Source: Cheilinus undulatus (Eukaryota > Chordata > Actinopteri > Labriformes > Labridae). From it: a stretch of 64,000 bases of DNA. The stretch's first letter is position 1; each line of letters begins with the position of its first letter. Shown piece after piece: positions 47,001 through 63,301 of this stretch. The position numbers and the translations under genes were made by a program. The notes below the pieces were generated by a model that saw only the letters and a program-made list of their open reading frames with translations, did no database searches and was not told the DNA's origin. The stretch covers positions 41,500,151-41,564,150 of the forward strand of contig NC_054877.1 in the NCBI RefSeq assembly GCF_018320785.1, given 5' to 3'.

Positions 47001-50000
47001 GCTGTCTGTTTGTGTGATATGCTGTTTTTGTTGGTATGAATGTTGGAGATAGAGATGAATCAGGATGAGAGGAGGTATTTTACAAGATTATATGTATAAC
47101 CTGCCTTTAATCCATCAATACTCTGCCTTTAAAACAGAACATAAGTCATCATGCTGGTAGTGAGTTGTGCTTTTGTATTGTAGGCTACTAGAAGACCTGA
47201 ACTGCCCACTCTACGTCCCTGATATCATCAGTCTGGACAGAAAACACATCTTGGAGGACATAGAGAGCAAGTACAGAGAGTTCATCACAGCCACCCTTCG
47301 CTGCCTCAGTGACCTCAAACGAGAGCTCTGTGAGTGGGAGATGTGTTTTGTTTCATGTTTGCTTGAATTTATTAAAGAATGAGTGTGACATTGTGGGCAT
47401 TACATTTTTATTTGATGCCCTTTAGAAGGCAAGCAGTAGAGATTGATACCCTTCTTTTGTTTGTTGTTTAAATCTGAGGTTCTCAACGTTGGGGTCAGGA
47501 CCCCATTGGGGGTCGTGAAACACTGAGAGGGGGTCTCCAGATGCTTTAAAAAAATGAAGAATATTTTTTAAATTACACTGTTGCCACTTCACACCAATTT
47601 TGCCATATTTTAACCCATTTTCATCACTTTTTCCCACCAATTTTTCGAATTTTAACACATTTTTGCTACTTAAAACCAATTTTTTTGTCCATTTTAAACC
47701 CTTTCCACACCTTTTTTTTTCTCCCTGTTATTGTCATTAAACCAAATCTTTCCACACTCCACCTACTTTTGGTTCTGTTGACCCATTATTGCCACTATTT
47801 GCCCCTCTTTACCACTTTTCACGCCACATTTAATAATTTTATATGCCCACTTTGTCAGTTTAACCCATTTCTCCCTTTTTCTTTCTCAACTGACCCTTTT
47901 TGCCAGTTTGTATCAATTTTCATCCCTTTTTAACCAAATTTCCACCAATTTTTGCCACTTTAATGCAATTTCAGCCACTTTTTAATCCCATTTTAGCACT
48001 TAATATGCCTGCTACTTTTACTTTTAAAATCCAGTTTCACCACCTTTCCCTCCAAGTTTTGGCATTATTAATCCATTTAAGCTACTTTTAACTTATTTTA
48101 ATTCTGTTTTTGACTTAAGGATTTACATTTTTACTTACTATGCAAATGAATTAAATAAATACTGTTTCTTTGATAAGAGTGGTTATTTTTCAGGTTAAAT
48201 ACAAAATACCACAGCCTAACTTTACAATGGACCATGATTTTGCTGACCCAGTTTGGCTGGGCCCCAGAAAGCTCTCCTATTTTTTCCCCCTAATGGGTGG
48301 CCTTGTCTGAACATGACTGCTGTTGAATGTGCTTGGCTATGTTCAGCCATATTCAGGTACAGTGGGGGTCCCCGGTCTCCGGCACCTTTATTTTGGGGGT
48401 CGGAGGCTGAAAAGGTTGAGAACCACTGGTTTAAATAATAAGATGCAGCTAGCAGCTATGAGCTGAGCTCAGCTTAGCTCATTATGAAGATGACAACTGT
48501 ACATACAACGATCAAAACATAAATATAACCCTCTATTGACCTTTTATATCTGATGTCACAAGTCTGTCCCTTCCCAGTCTAAATACACTTGTCCACTAGT
48601 TCTAATCTGTAATCTACAGATAAGCTTGAGCTAAAGCTAACATTGATAACGCTAGCTACAAAATTAGCACAACTACATAAACCAATATAGCCAAGTTAGC
48701 TTTAGCAATGCAAGCTTTAGTAAATGAGCTAAATGTAACATTGATACGCTAGCTACTAAATAAATGTTACTACATAAACCAATATAGCTAAGTTAGCTTT
48801 AGCAATGTGAGCTTCAGTAAGTGAGCTAAAACTAACATTAATATGCTAGCTACTAAATTAACATTACTACATAAACCAATATATATAGCCAAGTTAGCTT
48901 TAGCAATGTGAGCTTCAGTAAGTGAGCTAAAGCTAACATGGCTACATTGATCATGTATCTACATCTATGTTAGCTCTGTTATCTATGTAGCTTCTCCAGC
49001 TGCACTTGTTGCATTAGAATGTTTTTATGGAGGATGAGCTTTTTTTCCTTTAAGCAGACTGTAAAGATGGGTTTATTGTACATTTTGTAATCAGGTTTTG
49101 CAGGTCAGGTTTTTAACTTTTAATTTCTGGTTTCCTGTTACTTTAAGCCTTACCCTAACCTTAAATAGACAGGGTTAACTGTCTACTGCCAGACTGTGTT
49201 TAAAAAAAAAATGGAATATGGTTCAAAATGAGACCCTGTTTACTGGTGACTTTGAACCAAATGGGGTTTTGAAAAAAAGAGAAGATACTTGTGAATATCT
49301 CTTCATGTACAGTGATATTAACAGTGTTGTGTTCTTTTTTGTTGTTCTTTTGCCTGTGTTGTAAAAGACCTATAGTGAATATGTGCCTCTGTGAGCGATG
49401 TGTATGACACTGAGGGACCCCAGTCATTGAAGCCAGTCCCTCTAATGTTGCACATTATTTAAGTAATCATTGAAATGTTCATGTCCAGTCAGATGGCTTC
49501 ATTTGAACTGACTCTTGTGTCCCTTTGTTTTTTGGTCCCTGTCAAACAGTAACGAGTCCTCTGACTCTGGACACGAACACGGCTCATCCTCTGCTGAGCA
49601 TCTCTGACGACTTTCGCTCAGCTAGCCGTGTTAAAAGCCGCCTCCCCTGCGCTGCTCACCCTGAACGTTTTGACCACTGGCCACAGGTCCTCACCGCTCA
49701 GACCTTCTCCACTGGGACACACTACTGGGAGCTGGAAGCAGAGGGATTCTGGGATATTGGCATCTGTTATAGAAGTATTGGACGAAAGGGGAAAGAGGGC
49801 AATGCCTTTGGGAACAACAAGGTAAAAGTGCAACACACATCTGGATTTGCCTGACTAATATAAACTCCTTATGTTTCCATTTTCTAGCATTTATTTGTTG
49901 TTTGTTTTTAAATAAGAGGGGGTCTTTGTTTGCTGCATGCTTTATTCCTTCACTCCCTGAGCATCATTTGGAGTTTGTTTTGTCTATCTTCTAGATCTAG

Positions 50001-51320
50001 AGGCTGTTTCTCTTTTGAAATTTAATGCCTGCCATACACTGAAAGACTTTATCATATAAGTCTGAAACCCTCTCAAATCATATGAAATTTTACTCTGAAA
50101 CTATAAGATTTCACAAAGACTGTGTCTCTTGAGTCAGTGTTTTAAAGACTGGAATTAGATTCCTGTAACCATACTTCTCATCCTCATCCTTGTTGAATTT
50201 AAAAAGAAGAAAAAACAAGAGTCAAAGCAGAAGCATCATTTTTACACAGCTGCCTTTGTGTGTGCTGGAATTTGTGCTTTCATTCCTTGTCCAAGGCATT
50301 ACACTATTTGACACTTTTCAGCAGCAGAGAGATCCTTTTTCTTTCCCATATTGCTGAAACCTGTGGCCTGCTTGATAATGTGGAACATGTGGAAAAGTGC
50401 ATTTTGAGGTTTTTATTTAAAAAAAAATAATAGTTATCATTATGAAGTTTGTTCAAAAACATTTGAACTGTACTCTAACTGCTGATGACTTGAAAAATAT
50501 TATGACTGTCATTTGCATTGATATTTGGAAAATCAGAGAAAAACGTTGTTTGCATAATAATGTGGAATGCCTAGTAGCTAACTTTTAGTCAAATTAATAA
50601 CATGCAGGAGGTGAAGCTGAGGCAGCATCTACCTATATGCGTGTAAGTCAGATCAGCCAGGCTTCTAATTGTGTGGAAGTTTGCATAATACTTAATATAA
50701 TTAAAACAGGTAAATTAAGAGTAACATTAATAATTACCCATGCACAATGTTTACCAATAAATAAATGAGCTATCCAAACCCAAAAGTTTGTTGAACCAGG
50801 CCTTAAACATCTTTATTTCATCTGTCAGAATGAGCATTTTAAAACTGGTGTTAATGTAAAAGCTAGGACTTTTGTAGCCAGCCTCTAGTGGCCAATGATG
50901 GAAATGCAGTTTTTCCACTCTTCCACATTAGCTTCATTTTTCATTCCAAAGGTTTATGTTTGAATTAGACACTTCTGTTTATATATACAGCAGAGATTAT
51001 GTGTGATTTCAGATGAAGATTTTAAAAAGTTCTGTTTTTTCATATTTCAGGTATCATGGAGTTTGACTCAACAGCATGACAGGAAGCTGGCTGCGTGGCA
51101 CAACCGCAAGAAGACCCGGCTCACGTACCAGATGACCGGTAATCGAGTAGCTGTCGCCGTTGACTACGGTACAGGCACCATCACCTTCTCTGAGGTGGGA
51201 TCTTCCAGCAACCTCACCCACATCCACACCTTCGCCACCACCTTCACTCAGCCGGTGTGTTTGGGCTTCGGACTCTACAAAGCTGAGCTCAACAGCCGCA
51301 TCACTATCGTCAAAGTCTGA
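37603..51320 (+). CDS. TRIM protein: RING, two B-boxes, coiled coil, PRY/SPRY
   Basis: Seven coding exons (37603-38091, 38174-38269, 40831-41064, 46916-46938, 47184-47329, 49550-49821, 51051-51320) splice in frame to 509 codons plus stop with GT-AG borders. The product is a probable cytosolic E3 ubiquitin ligase. RING ligands: C10, C13, C25, H27, C30, C33, C50, C53. B-box 1 spans about 62-105 and B-box 2 about 119-150. The coiled coil covers about 164-273, and the PRY/SPRY covers about 330-509 (FDHWPQVLTAQTFSTGTHYW, later VSWSLTQ). The 96/234/23-nt exon pattern is shared by TRIM25-type and fish TRIMs. The SPRY is reminiscent of TRIM14 and TRIM16, but the orthologue cannot be fixed, so no symbol is given. 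Many such TRIMs act in antiviral signalling; that role here is inference. Confidence 0.93.
38174..38269 (+). CDS. TRIM exon 2: first coiled-coil exon
   Basis: Exactly 96 nt (32 codons), VILQTLLRKSEEKIREGERI and on to DTTMT, between cctcag and gtgagt. Charged heptads indicate coiled coil. Intron 2 (38270-40830) holds a piggyBac-type miniature element and a short hAT-type fragment. Confidence 0.9.
38915..39326 (-). mobile_element. piggyBac-type miniature element, minus orientation
   Basis: Bounded by TTAA at 38915-38918 and 39323-39326. Termini ttaaagatcacatatttta and gcataatatgtcccctttaa are imperfect inverted repeats. It shares its interior, reversed, with 41303-41772. Non-coding; in TRIM intron 2. 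Confidence 0.85.
39530..39700. mobile_element. Short hAT-type relative of 16713 element
   Basis: Begins cagagttggaaactcagat and runs through tactgtaattgagtag to ttttacttgagt...ttttccaccactg, closely resembling the outer parts of 16713-18865 without the nested insert. The flanking bases do not show a convincing 8-bp duplication. The following 39701-40830 holds only weak acttttact-type echoes near 40170-40260. Confidence 0.6.
40831..41064 (+). CDS. TRIM exon 3: main coiled-coil exon
   Basis: 234 nt (78 codons), ESLKQDDIQVERLGTDLQ and on to EPDPFLLIW, between ctcttttcag and gtaaga, phase 0. Strong heptad pattern, ending in the EPDPFxL motif seen at this point in many TRIMs. Intron 3 (41065-46915) is 5.9 kb and full of mobile DNA. 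Confidence 0.93.
41303..41772 (+). mobile_element. piggyBac-type miniature element, best copy
   Basis: Bounded by TTAA at 41303-41306 and 41769-41772. Termini ttaaaggtcagatattatgc and aaatatgtcctctttaa are imperfect inverted repeats. The interior includes a ctcctcctctcagaggaggag palindrome near 41522-41543. In TRIM intron 3; two related copies are in the window. Confidence 0.87.
41785..42400. repeat. Degenerate tandem repeat, unit near 200 bp
   Basis: The phrase gaaatgtggtccagttttgctacatctgagctaatc and its variants recur about every 170-200 bases together with catgaaaatctttcagtgt. The same units occur at 59110-60010. It is probably the tandem-structured part of an unclassified transposon. 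Confidence 0.6.
42570..43040. repeat. Degenerate gaatttggggg array
   Basis: Short blocks such as attttggggaatttga, gggggaaatttc and gaatttcagggga recur through 0.47 kb. This is the reverse-complement counterpart of the array at 4540-5040. No terminal inverted repeats were found. In TRIM intron 3. Confidence 0.55.
43041..45329. other. TRIM intron 3 spacer with a 16-bp palindrome
   Basis: Mostly AT-rich DNA with no supported gene. A perfect inverted repeat (43446-43461 against 43465-43480, 3-nt loop) reads gtatggttgtttttat and its complement. It has no U-run context that would suggest an RNA terminator. Confidence 0.5.
45330..46400 (+). mobile_element. Tc1-like transposon, nearly full length but dead
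   Basis: The left portion (acaacagctggagg, gtataaaa, agagtctctcagagg, gatgggcagaggttcacc) is the familiar start of a fish Tc1-like element. Downstream broken frames read QQDNARPHT, LNRPAHSPDLSSIETF, RRPRTIELLEPYIRKEWDSI and LPKLQQLVSSLP. This places the second catalytic Asp (QQDNA) and the last Glu (SPDLSSIE) correctly for a DD34E transposase. Frameshifts, stops and probable internal losses near 45640-45700 kill it. In TRIM intron 3, same strand as the gene. Confidence 0.85.
46401..46915. other. TRIM intron 3 end, nothing recognised
   Basis: Ordinary AT-rich intron ending in a good polypyrimidine tract and cataggc acceptor. Confidence 0.5.
46916..46938 (+). CDS. TRIM exon 4: 23-nt microexon
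   Basis: Reads AFQSDDT plus two bases between cctccatag-type acceptor and AAA/gtaagt donor (phase 2). A 23-nt exon at this position is a hallmark of the PRY/SPRY TRIM gene structure and helps confirm the model. Confidence 0.88.
47184..47329 (+). CDS. TRIM exon 5: linker before SPRY
   Basis: 146 nt after tattgtag. Its first base completes Lys, then LLEDLNCPLYVPDIISLDRK and on to DLKREL plus one base, donor CTCT/gtgagt (phase 1). It encodes a helical linker between coiled coil and PRY. Intron 5 (47330-49549) holds a complete hAT element and a 98-bp tandem repeat. Confidence 0.92.
47474..48428. mobile_element. hAT element filled with degenerate gccactttt array
   Basis: The ends CTGAGGTTCTCAACG and GGTTGAGAACCACTG are inverted repeats. 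Perfect 8-bp duplications gtttaaat lie at 47466-47473 and 48429-48436. The interior (about 47560-48110) is built of units like ttttgccacttttaacccattttt. It is the only complete copy of the family also found at 8575-9490 and 52740-53460. Confidence 0.92.
48630..48940. repeat. Tandem repeat, unit 97-101 bp, three copies
   Basis: The block aagttagctttagcaatg, then agtgagctaaa...gctagctactaaa...actacataaaccaatatag starts at 48693, 48790 and 48891 (spacings 97 and 101). The upstream part of a further copy begins near 48630. In TRIM intron 5; 48941-49549 has nothing else notable. Confidence 0.85.
49550..49821 (+). CDS. TRIM exon 6: PRY and start of SPRY
   Basis: 272 nt after gtcaaacag. The first two bases complete Leu, then TSPLTLDTNTAHPLLSISDD (PRY) and ERFDHWPQVLTAQTFSTGTH with YWELEAEGFWDIGICY (SPRY). 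Donor AAG/gtaaaa, phase 0. Intron 6 (49822-51050) has no recognisable insert. Confidence 0.92.
51051..51320 (+). CDS. TRIM exon 7: rest of SPRY, stop
   Basis: 270 nt after tatttcag: VSWSLTQQHDRKLAAWHNRK, later VAVDYGTGTITFSEVG, HIHTFATTFTQPVCLGFGLY and a final RITIVKV before TGA. This is the typical end of a SPRY domain. No truncation. Confidence 0.93.
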   Translation, partial: VSWSLTQQHDRKLAAWHNRKKTRLTYQMTGNRVAVAVDYGTGTITFSEVGSSSNLTHIHTFATTFTQPVCLGFGLYKAELNSRITIVKV

Positions 51321-52419
51321 CGAGGAAAAACAGGATGGAAAATATTTCTCTGGCTGCTTGACAAAATCATGCAAAGAGGAAGTGGAGTTTATTATTTCTC
51401 CAGACAGAAAGGCCCTGATGGGGGAAGTTTCCCAGGAGTCTCTGAGGCTAAAATCATCTTTCTATGTAGAGATACAAAACCACCTTTAAAGGATTACATC
51501 CTTGAACCTGTGATCAGGTGATACTGACATGGTTTACCACAGTGATAAACACGGCGGCCAGGAGATGTTAGACAAGTTGCATACTCAAAATGCTTCATTA
51601 AATGGGAAAACATATCTGCCTTAACAGCAAAGACCAACACAAATGCTACAGCACAACATGAACACAAGCAGCGACAATGGAAGTCATAATGGGTCAGAAC
51701 CAGTATTTCCAGTGGACTGGACAAGGGATTCAGAACTTTTGCTATGTGATCATTCAAATGTGCAGCGAGCCTTTTAGATAGGAGTACAGTCTGACAGAAA
51801 CAATAGGTGGTCCTGTCCAGCTTCAGCTGTGGTTCATTTGTTCATGAATTCATTTATGTCTTTTCCATAGATGCTGTTGTGTTTTCCCTTATACAGAGCA
51901 TTTTGGATGTGCAATCTGTCTGACACCTCCAGGCCACTGTAAAAAGTGAGAAAGGAGCATGTGATGGGTGACTGAGTGGATAAAAGCAAGACCTGAAATG
52001 AAGAGGAGAAACAGCATTAAATGAACTGTTTTGAGCTTTTTAATCCATGATGATTAAATATGTAGATGACTTGATTCATATCTGTTAAAATAATGTAAAA
52101 GAAGGTTTAAATGAAGGTTATTATAGACACCAGCTTTAATTTTTTCCTGATGGTTTTGACATTTATGCTTCCCAATTTTTTGAGCATCACTGGTCTACCT
52201 CACTTTCTTTGAAAGCTAAAAGTTTTCATACTTTTAAACAATTGCCATCTACTTCATCAGGCTGTTTCAAGTGTACATGTGAACAATGTAAGCAGAAATT
52301 TAGTTAATGCACTCTCTGGTAAGGCTGTAAAATGTTGGATGCTTCAATACGTTCAAATCCAACACTTTATACCATAGAATCTATTATTTTAATGATTGAT
52401 GAAATGGAAACCTAATAAA
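51321..52419 (+). terminator. TRIM 3' untranslated region and polyA signal
   Basis: No other gene is visible after the stop. A canonical AATAAA lies at 52414-52419, about 1.1 kb downstream, the first good candidate. Extra frames in the region are chance. Confidence 0.45.
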
Positions 52420-52739
52420 GCTTAAGAAATACATCTTTTTCAAAAGATCAATGTGTCGCAGAGCAAGAAATCAGTTAAAATCGTTGGCCAACTCCTACAC
52501 ACTGTCTGCGAAGTATGAATACATCGCCAGCTTTCACTTTTGAGTCGTTGCCAACATTTTTGTGCAATTTCAACAGTGTGCAGGAGTTTGCCTACAATTT
52601 GTTCACAGTCTGACACTTGACACTTTTGAGACCACGTGTTTTAAAGTGATCTGACCCCTGTTTTCTTAATGATCATCAGCCCTGAAAACTTTTGATGCCA
52701 ACTACATCAAGACAGAAGTTACAAAGAAGAGGGGATAAA

Positions 52740-53460
52740 GGAGAAAGCTTTCTTGGGTTCTGCTCAGTTGGGGCCCGTAAAGGTCAGAAAAATGTTGGTC
52801 TTTTGTAAAGTTAAGCTGTGATAACCATATTTATTATTTTTAACTCAACAATAACCACTCTTGTCAAAGCAGCATTTAACTATCCTGTTTTAGCCTTCTA
52901 AAAATGTTAACCCCTTTGCTTAAAGCAGAATTTAAATGTTTAAAAAGGCACAAATATGTGGAAAAGGGGGTGTGTTGGGATTTTAACAGTAGCAGATATG
53001 GATTAAAGTGGACAAATGTGTGTAAAGTGGCAAAAATGTGTCATATGTGGCAAAAACAGTCAGAAAAATGCTAAAAATGGGTTTCAAGTGGCAAAGATGA
53101 GATAAACGGTGAAATGCAGTTACAACTGGCTTAAACGTGATGAAAAAGGGTTAATAGTGGCAAGAAAAGAATCGACGTAAGAGAGTTGCAGAAATGGGTC
53201 AAGACTGGCAGAAATGGATGGAAAATTAGTTAAAGTGGGATGAAAAGTGGCAAAAAATGGGTTAAAAGATGGTTAGAAATGGGAAAAATGTGTTTGAAGT
53301 TGTAAAAATGGATGTCAAAAAAGTGATGAAAATGGGTTAAAATTAAAAAACAAGTGGCACAAATTGACAAAAATTGCAAGATGAAAAGTGCCAAATAATA
53401 GTGACTAAAATGGGTTGGAAAAACTGGTGTAAGTTAAAAAGTGGCACAAATAAAAAATTT
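52740..53460 (-). mobile_element. hAT-family fragment, reversed gccactttt array
   Basis: On the plus strand it reads aacaataaccactcttgtcaaagc, then units like gtggcaaaaatgtg and aaaatgggttaaaagtggc. These are the reverse complement of the interior and right part of 47474-48428. Both terminal repeats are lost, so it is a truncated copy. Confidence 0.7.
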
Positions 53461-54450
53461 CAACATCAGAACCCAAAAATAGTTGGACACACTCCTGATC
53501 CAACACACATGCATTATTGCTATCTATAAATCACAGCTGGGGAGGGCCCATTCTCTGGATTTGTCAGAGGTCCAGCCTGAGCCAAACCAAGCCATGCTGA
53601 TTTGCTTTTCCAACACCAGTTTGGCCGAGCCAAGCCAAGCTGAGCCATGCTCAAACGACCCTGCTCTAGAGCAGGGCCAGAGCGAACCAGCCCCATCTCC
53701 AAGCACGCCGCACTGACATCGAAGTAGTTCGCAGGTTGCAATTTTCCCCTCAATGATAATTTTTCACCCCACGGGGAAACAGGGAGATGCATTTTGTCCC
53801 TGCCTCTGCTCCAGCTGTCTACAACTCTGTTACAGTAGTGGTCTAATGTCAGCATTCACTGTATGACTTAAATTTTTATGACACAAGACCAAAACTTGAG
53901 ATTTTTGTGCTCATACTACAGTCTGATAGTTGCGCACAGCTTCTCACACTGGCGAGTCTGATAGACAAATTCTAGACTTAAGAAAATAAAGCCCTGGAGA
54001 TGTTTGAAACATTTAGCCCATGACAGAGTCTGTCTTTAATTTTTAACCTGGAGCTAGTAAAGCATGCCGTTCTCACTGCCCAATCCAAAAATATGATTGT
54101 GTTCATTTTCTGCTCTTTAGAGACCCATAAATCAATAATAAGAAGACTGTTCTTTAACTTACGTGCAGGAAAACTCTCTCCTTTTGATGATAAGCATGAA
54201 TTGATTATGATAGAGAAAGAGAGAGAGAGGGAGAGAGAGAATGTGAAAAGAGCAGAGTTCAGCACTGTCAGTCTATCAGATCAGACAGTGTAGAGAAATC
54301 AAGGAGGGCTCAAAACACTGCCTCATCACCTCCAGACGCGCCCTCAAACGGGTAGCTCGGTTGTGGTGGAAAACCAAATCCCCTGCCGTGCTGGTCTGCC
54401 GTGCCTAGCCAAACAGAGTCAAGCCACGCCATGTAATGGAAAAGCCCCAT
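53461..54450. repeat. Unclassified repeat with agccaagcc blocks
   Basis: Imperfect gagccaagccaagc/gccatgc blocks at 53570-53720 recur as cctagccaaacagagtcaagccacgcc near 54400-54430. This suggests one interspersed element, but its ends could not be set. A (ga)n run lies at about 54216-54240. No gene supported. Confidence 0.4.
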
Positions 54451-54945
54451 GGATGTAACTATCTGAGCTGGTTCTATCGAGGACACCAGGCACAAGTCAT
54501 TAATCCTCAGATAGATCCTGGACGAGCCCCCAACTGTATCACGGGCAAAGCTTGGGTAAAGAAAACAAACACACATCCACTAGCCCTAGCATTGAGTGTA
54601 ATAAAGAAAAGAGACAGCCTGTAGAGTAAAAGACTGTTTTCATGACAGAAGAAAAAAGGCTTGGGCTTGACACTCACCATGACACCTTCTCAGGTGAACA
54701 AGACAGGAGGCCCAGCTGACAGGCATGCAGGTGAGTTTACCCAGCTTCCATCTCCAGTCATGAAAACCAGTCCTTTCTTTCTACTTTTTTTTCTTTATTA
54801 TACTTAATGTTAGGGCTAGTAGAGGTGTCTTTTATTTTCCCATTAGCCTGTAACATAACTGGGGGTTCATCCATAATCTATCTGAGGATTAATGACTAAT
54901 GTCAGCAGTCCTAGATAGAACCAGCTCAGATATTTAGTTACATCC
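54451..54945. repeat. Inverted repeat with 80-bp arms
   Basis: Arm 54451-54531 (ggatgtaactatctgagctg, then gttctatcgagg) and arm 54861-54945 are imperfect reverse complements over about 80 bases, with a 330-base spacer. The similarity fades outwards over another 10-15 bases. Probably a foldback-type DNA element. Confidence 0.75.
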
Positions 54946-55197
54946 AGGCTTTGTTTTGTGGGAAGAGGTACACGGAGTTGTATTCAGCGCTGGAGAGGCT
55001 TTGCATTGCAAGGTTTAGAAATACGGTCACGTGGCTACAGGCAGGCTAGCTGCACGCTGCAAACTCTTCACCTGAGATAGCCCAGAACACTTAGTCTCAT
55101 ACTTCTGTCATCACGACAACCCAAGTAACAGAAAAAGTTGTCAATATTTTTGTTACTTCAACACTTTTGACGCTTTTGGACTCAGCGTGTTCTAAAT

Positions 55198-56027
55198 CAG
55201 GGGTGTCAAACTCAATCACAGGAGGGGCCAGATACTGGATTTAGGTCTAACCTAAGAGCCTAACATGGTCCACATTCAACCATAAACTGTCAACCTCCTT
55301 TTCAACAGTAATAAAACATAAAGAAAACCACTGATGAAAAAACAACTTAACATTTAAAAAGTCAAAAATATAACTTTAAAGCTCAAGAAAATAATTTTAA
55401 AAAGTAAGCTAAGATGTCAAAAAACAAAATTACAGTGGAAAATTTGTGTTTTTAAAAGGCAAATGTATGAGAAAGAAATTCAAATTCATGAGTCTGGAAA
55501 ATCAAAAAGCAAGGTAAGATTCAAAGTCATGAGTTTAAAGGTCAAAATATGAGATAGAATTTTACATTTTGAGTCCAAAGGGTAAAACATAAGATTACCC
55601 AGCCAAAGTTAGGGGTTGAAATGGTCAAAATATGAGGAAAATTTTTTAATAATGAGTTAAAAAGTTGAAGCTGTGAATCTGAAATGTCAAAATATGATAT
55701 TAAAAGTAAAACTCATGCACTGAAAAGGTCAAAGTATGGAATAAAAAGTCAAAATCCTAAGTTTGAGACAGAATTTTAAGAAACAAGAAATGAAAACACA
55801 AATTTTCTTTTCCAGTGTTCCTGGTTTTTTTACCTCTTTATTTTCACTCTTTTTCAGATTTGAATGGCTTTAACAAGGATATTTGAAATCATCAAGGTTA
55901 AGTTTACATTTTTATACTGGAGAAAATCTCCAGACCTTATACTGGAGGGTCAGTTATGATGGAACTATGCAATGATCTTATGGATATTACTGTACCACGG
56001 GCCAGGGCCTTATGTTTGACTCCCCTG
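55198..56027 (+). mobile_element. hAT element with degenerate gtcaaaatatgag array
   Basis: Starts CAGGGGTGTCAAACTC and ends TGTTTGACTCCCCTG. Flanks ttctaaat (55190-55197) and ttctacaa (56028-56035) form an 8-bp duplication with two mismatches. The interior repeats gtcaaaatatgagataaaa-type units. A reversed relative with an expanded 40-bp array is at 24500-25510. Confidence 0.85.
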
Positions 56028-56649
56028 TTCTACAATCTCAGATTTTAAATGATCCACTGAAAAGTATTGAAAAGTGCTAATGAGCAGTCCTATTTTTGAC
56101 TCAAACCTGCCCTGAACAAAACCAAGATAGCACCGTCTTAATGCACAAATACATTGCCAATGTTTGAGTGCCATTTTGGCAGCTTTCAGGGGTTTCCTGC
56201 ACTGAAAACAGGACAAGAAAATAGCCAAAATTGGACTTCTATCTGTGTTGCCATGCAGTAAAACAGGTGTCAATATTGTTTGATTTCTACTAGCATCCTG
56301 TTGAAGGTGTTAAAGTCTGGTGTCAAGACAACCCTCGTCTTTAGTATCATATGAAAGAGCCTGGCTTTATAAGACATTCGAGGTGTAAATCTGATTTCCC
56401 ATTCATGCATTCAAGCACCAAAGGATCTCTGGATCCCTTTTAACTTGAAAACCACTCTCAAGGTGATCACTGATTACACTGGATACTTGAAAATAAAAGA
56501 AGAAAAACACCTGCCACTCTTACATTAGCTTTGCTCTTTGAAGCAGCTCACATACCCAATTATCCTCTCTCCGTTTTTCTTTACTTCACTGTAAAGGTGA
56601 GTGGGAGGATGTAACATAGAGGGTGAGAAAGAAGCGGGAGGAGAGGGAG
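56028..56649. other. Upstream flank of the cerebellin gene
   Basis: No repeats or genes could be supported. It probably contains distal promoter sequence. Confidence 0.4.
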
Positions 56650-56845
56650 GGTGTTGCTGTATGAGAGAGAGAGAGGGAGAGAGAGATCAGAGCAGGAGCT
56701 GGCATCGGTGGTGATCAGACTGACTGCCGTGCTTTGAAATAATGTGATACAGGGGCAAGAAGACGGAGATTTTTAGCAAGATTTCAGGAGAGGAAGCTGC
56801 TGTTTTCACCTGATATGGAATACAAGATTGCTCTGACGGAAACAG
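56650..56845 (+). promoter_or_regulatory. Cerebellin 5' exon with possible upstream start
   Basis: A gagaga-rich stretch leads into a segment ending GAAACAG/gtgatc (donor at 56846). The ATG at 56815 (G at -3, G at +4) reads MEYKIALTET plus one base. Splicing to 57821 gives Gly-Ser-Val then the main Met, all in frame. It is therefore either a leader exon or encodes a 13-residue N-terminal extension. Confidence 0.5.
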
Positions 56846-57828
56846 GTGATCTTTTAGTTTTTATTCTCTTGAAATACTCAGATTAAACTGCTCTGGGATG
56901 ATTTTAGGACATTTCTTCTCCTATTGTATTTATTATACCAGCTGTGTTTGAGTATGATGCTTTATTAAAGCTAAAAAAAACGTCTTTATACAGGATGGTA
57001 CCCATGTTAAATGAATTATCTTTAAATATTCATGATTATTAAGGGTCACATGTTTAAATCTTAAAGTCCAACTATATATTTTGAGAGCAAATAAGTGGAG
57101 AAAGTGATGTTTAATGTCTAGCTGATAAAAGTGCATGCACAAGTGTGAACCAAAAGCACAAAGAAGTGTGTAGATGTGTGCATGTGTGGGAATTTGTGCA
57201 TGGCAGCATTGGTAGGGAGGAGGGGATACGTGTAGAAGACAGATGGCCACTCAGTGGAGTTGTTCCCCCTCTCCCTCTCTGTTTCTTGCTCCCTCCTGGG
57301 TCCGACATCTTTTCCCTGTCACCTCTCCAGACTCATATCCACTGTTTGTTTGTCCTCACCTCTCTCACCATCTTCTTTTTTTAAACCATCCCCTCCTTCA
57401 TTCAGATCTTTACTCACTTTTCTGCTCTTTTCTCTCTCCAAACTTCACAGCTGCGTCCTGTCAGGCTTTTTGCTGATGAAATCAACTTGAAAATATCAGG
57501 AGATTTTTGGTGTGATTGTCACTCTTGCCCCTGCTGATTCAGCACACAAGACACTGAGGGGATTTGGGGGCAAAACACAGAAAAGGATGACAGGCAGTGA
57601 CATCCAGTGAGCATTGTGTTTTTTCAGACTAGCATTAGTTTCTGAGACCTATCTGCTTGTCCCACCTGGGTTTTTATTAGAGTCAACAGAGGTTAAAGTT
57701 TGGGAAACTGTCACACAGCCATATTTCTTCATCGTAGCATGTTTATTTTCATCCCACTTTGTCCAAAGTGACATCTCTTCACCTTAGAAGCTATCACAGA
57801 TATTTGACTAAACATCCCAGGTTCAGTG

Positions 57829-63301
<5,473 letters not shown>

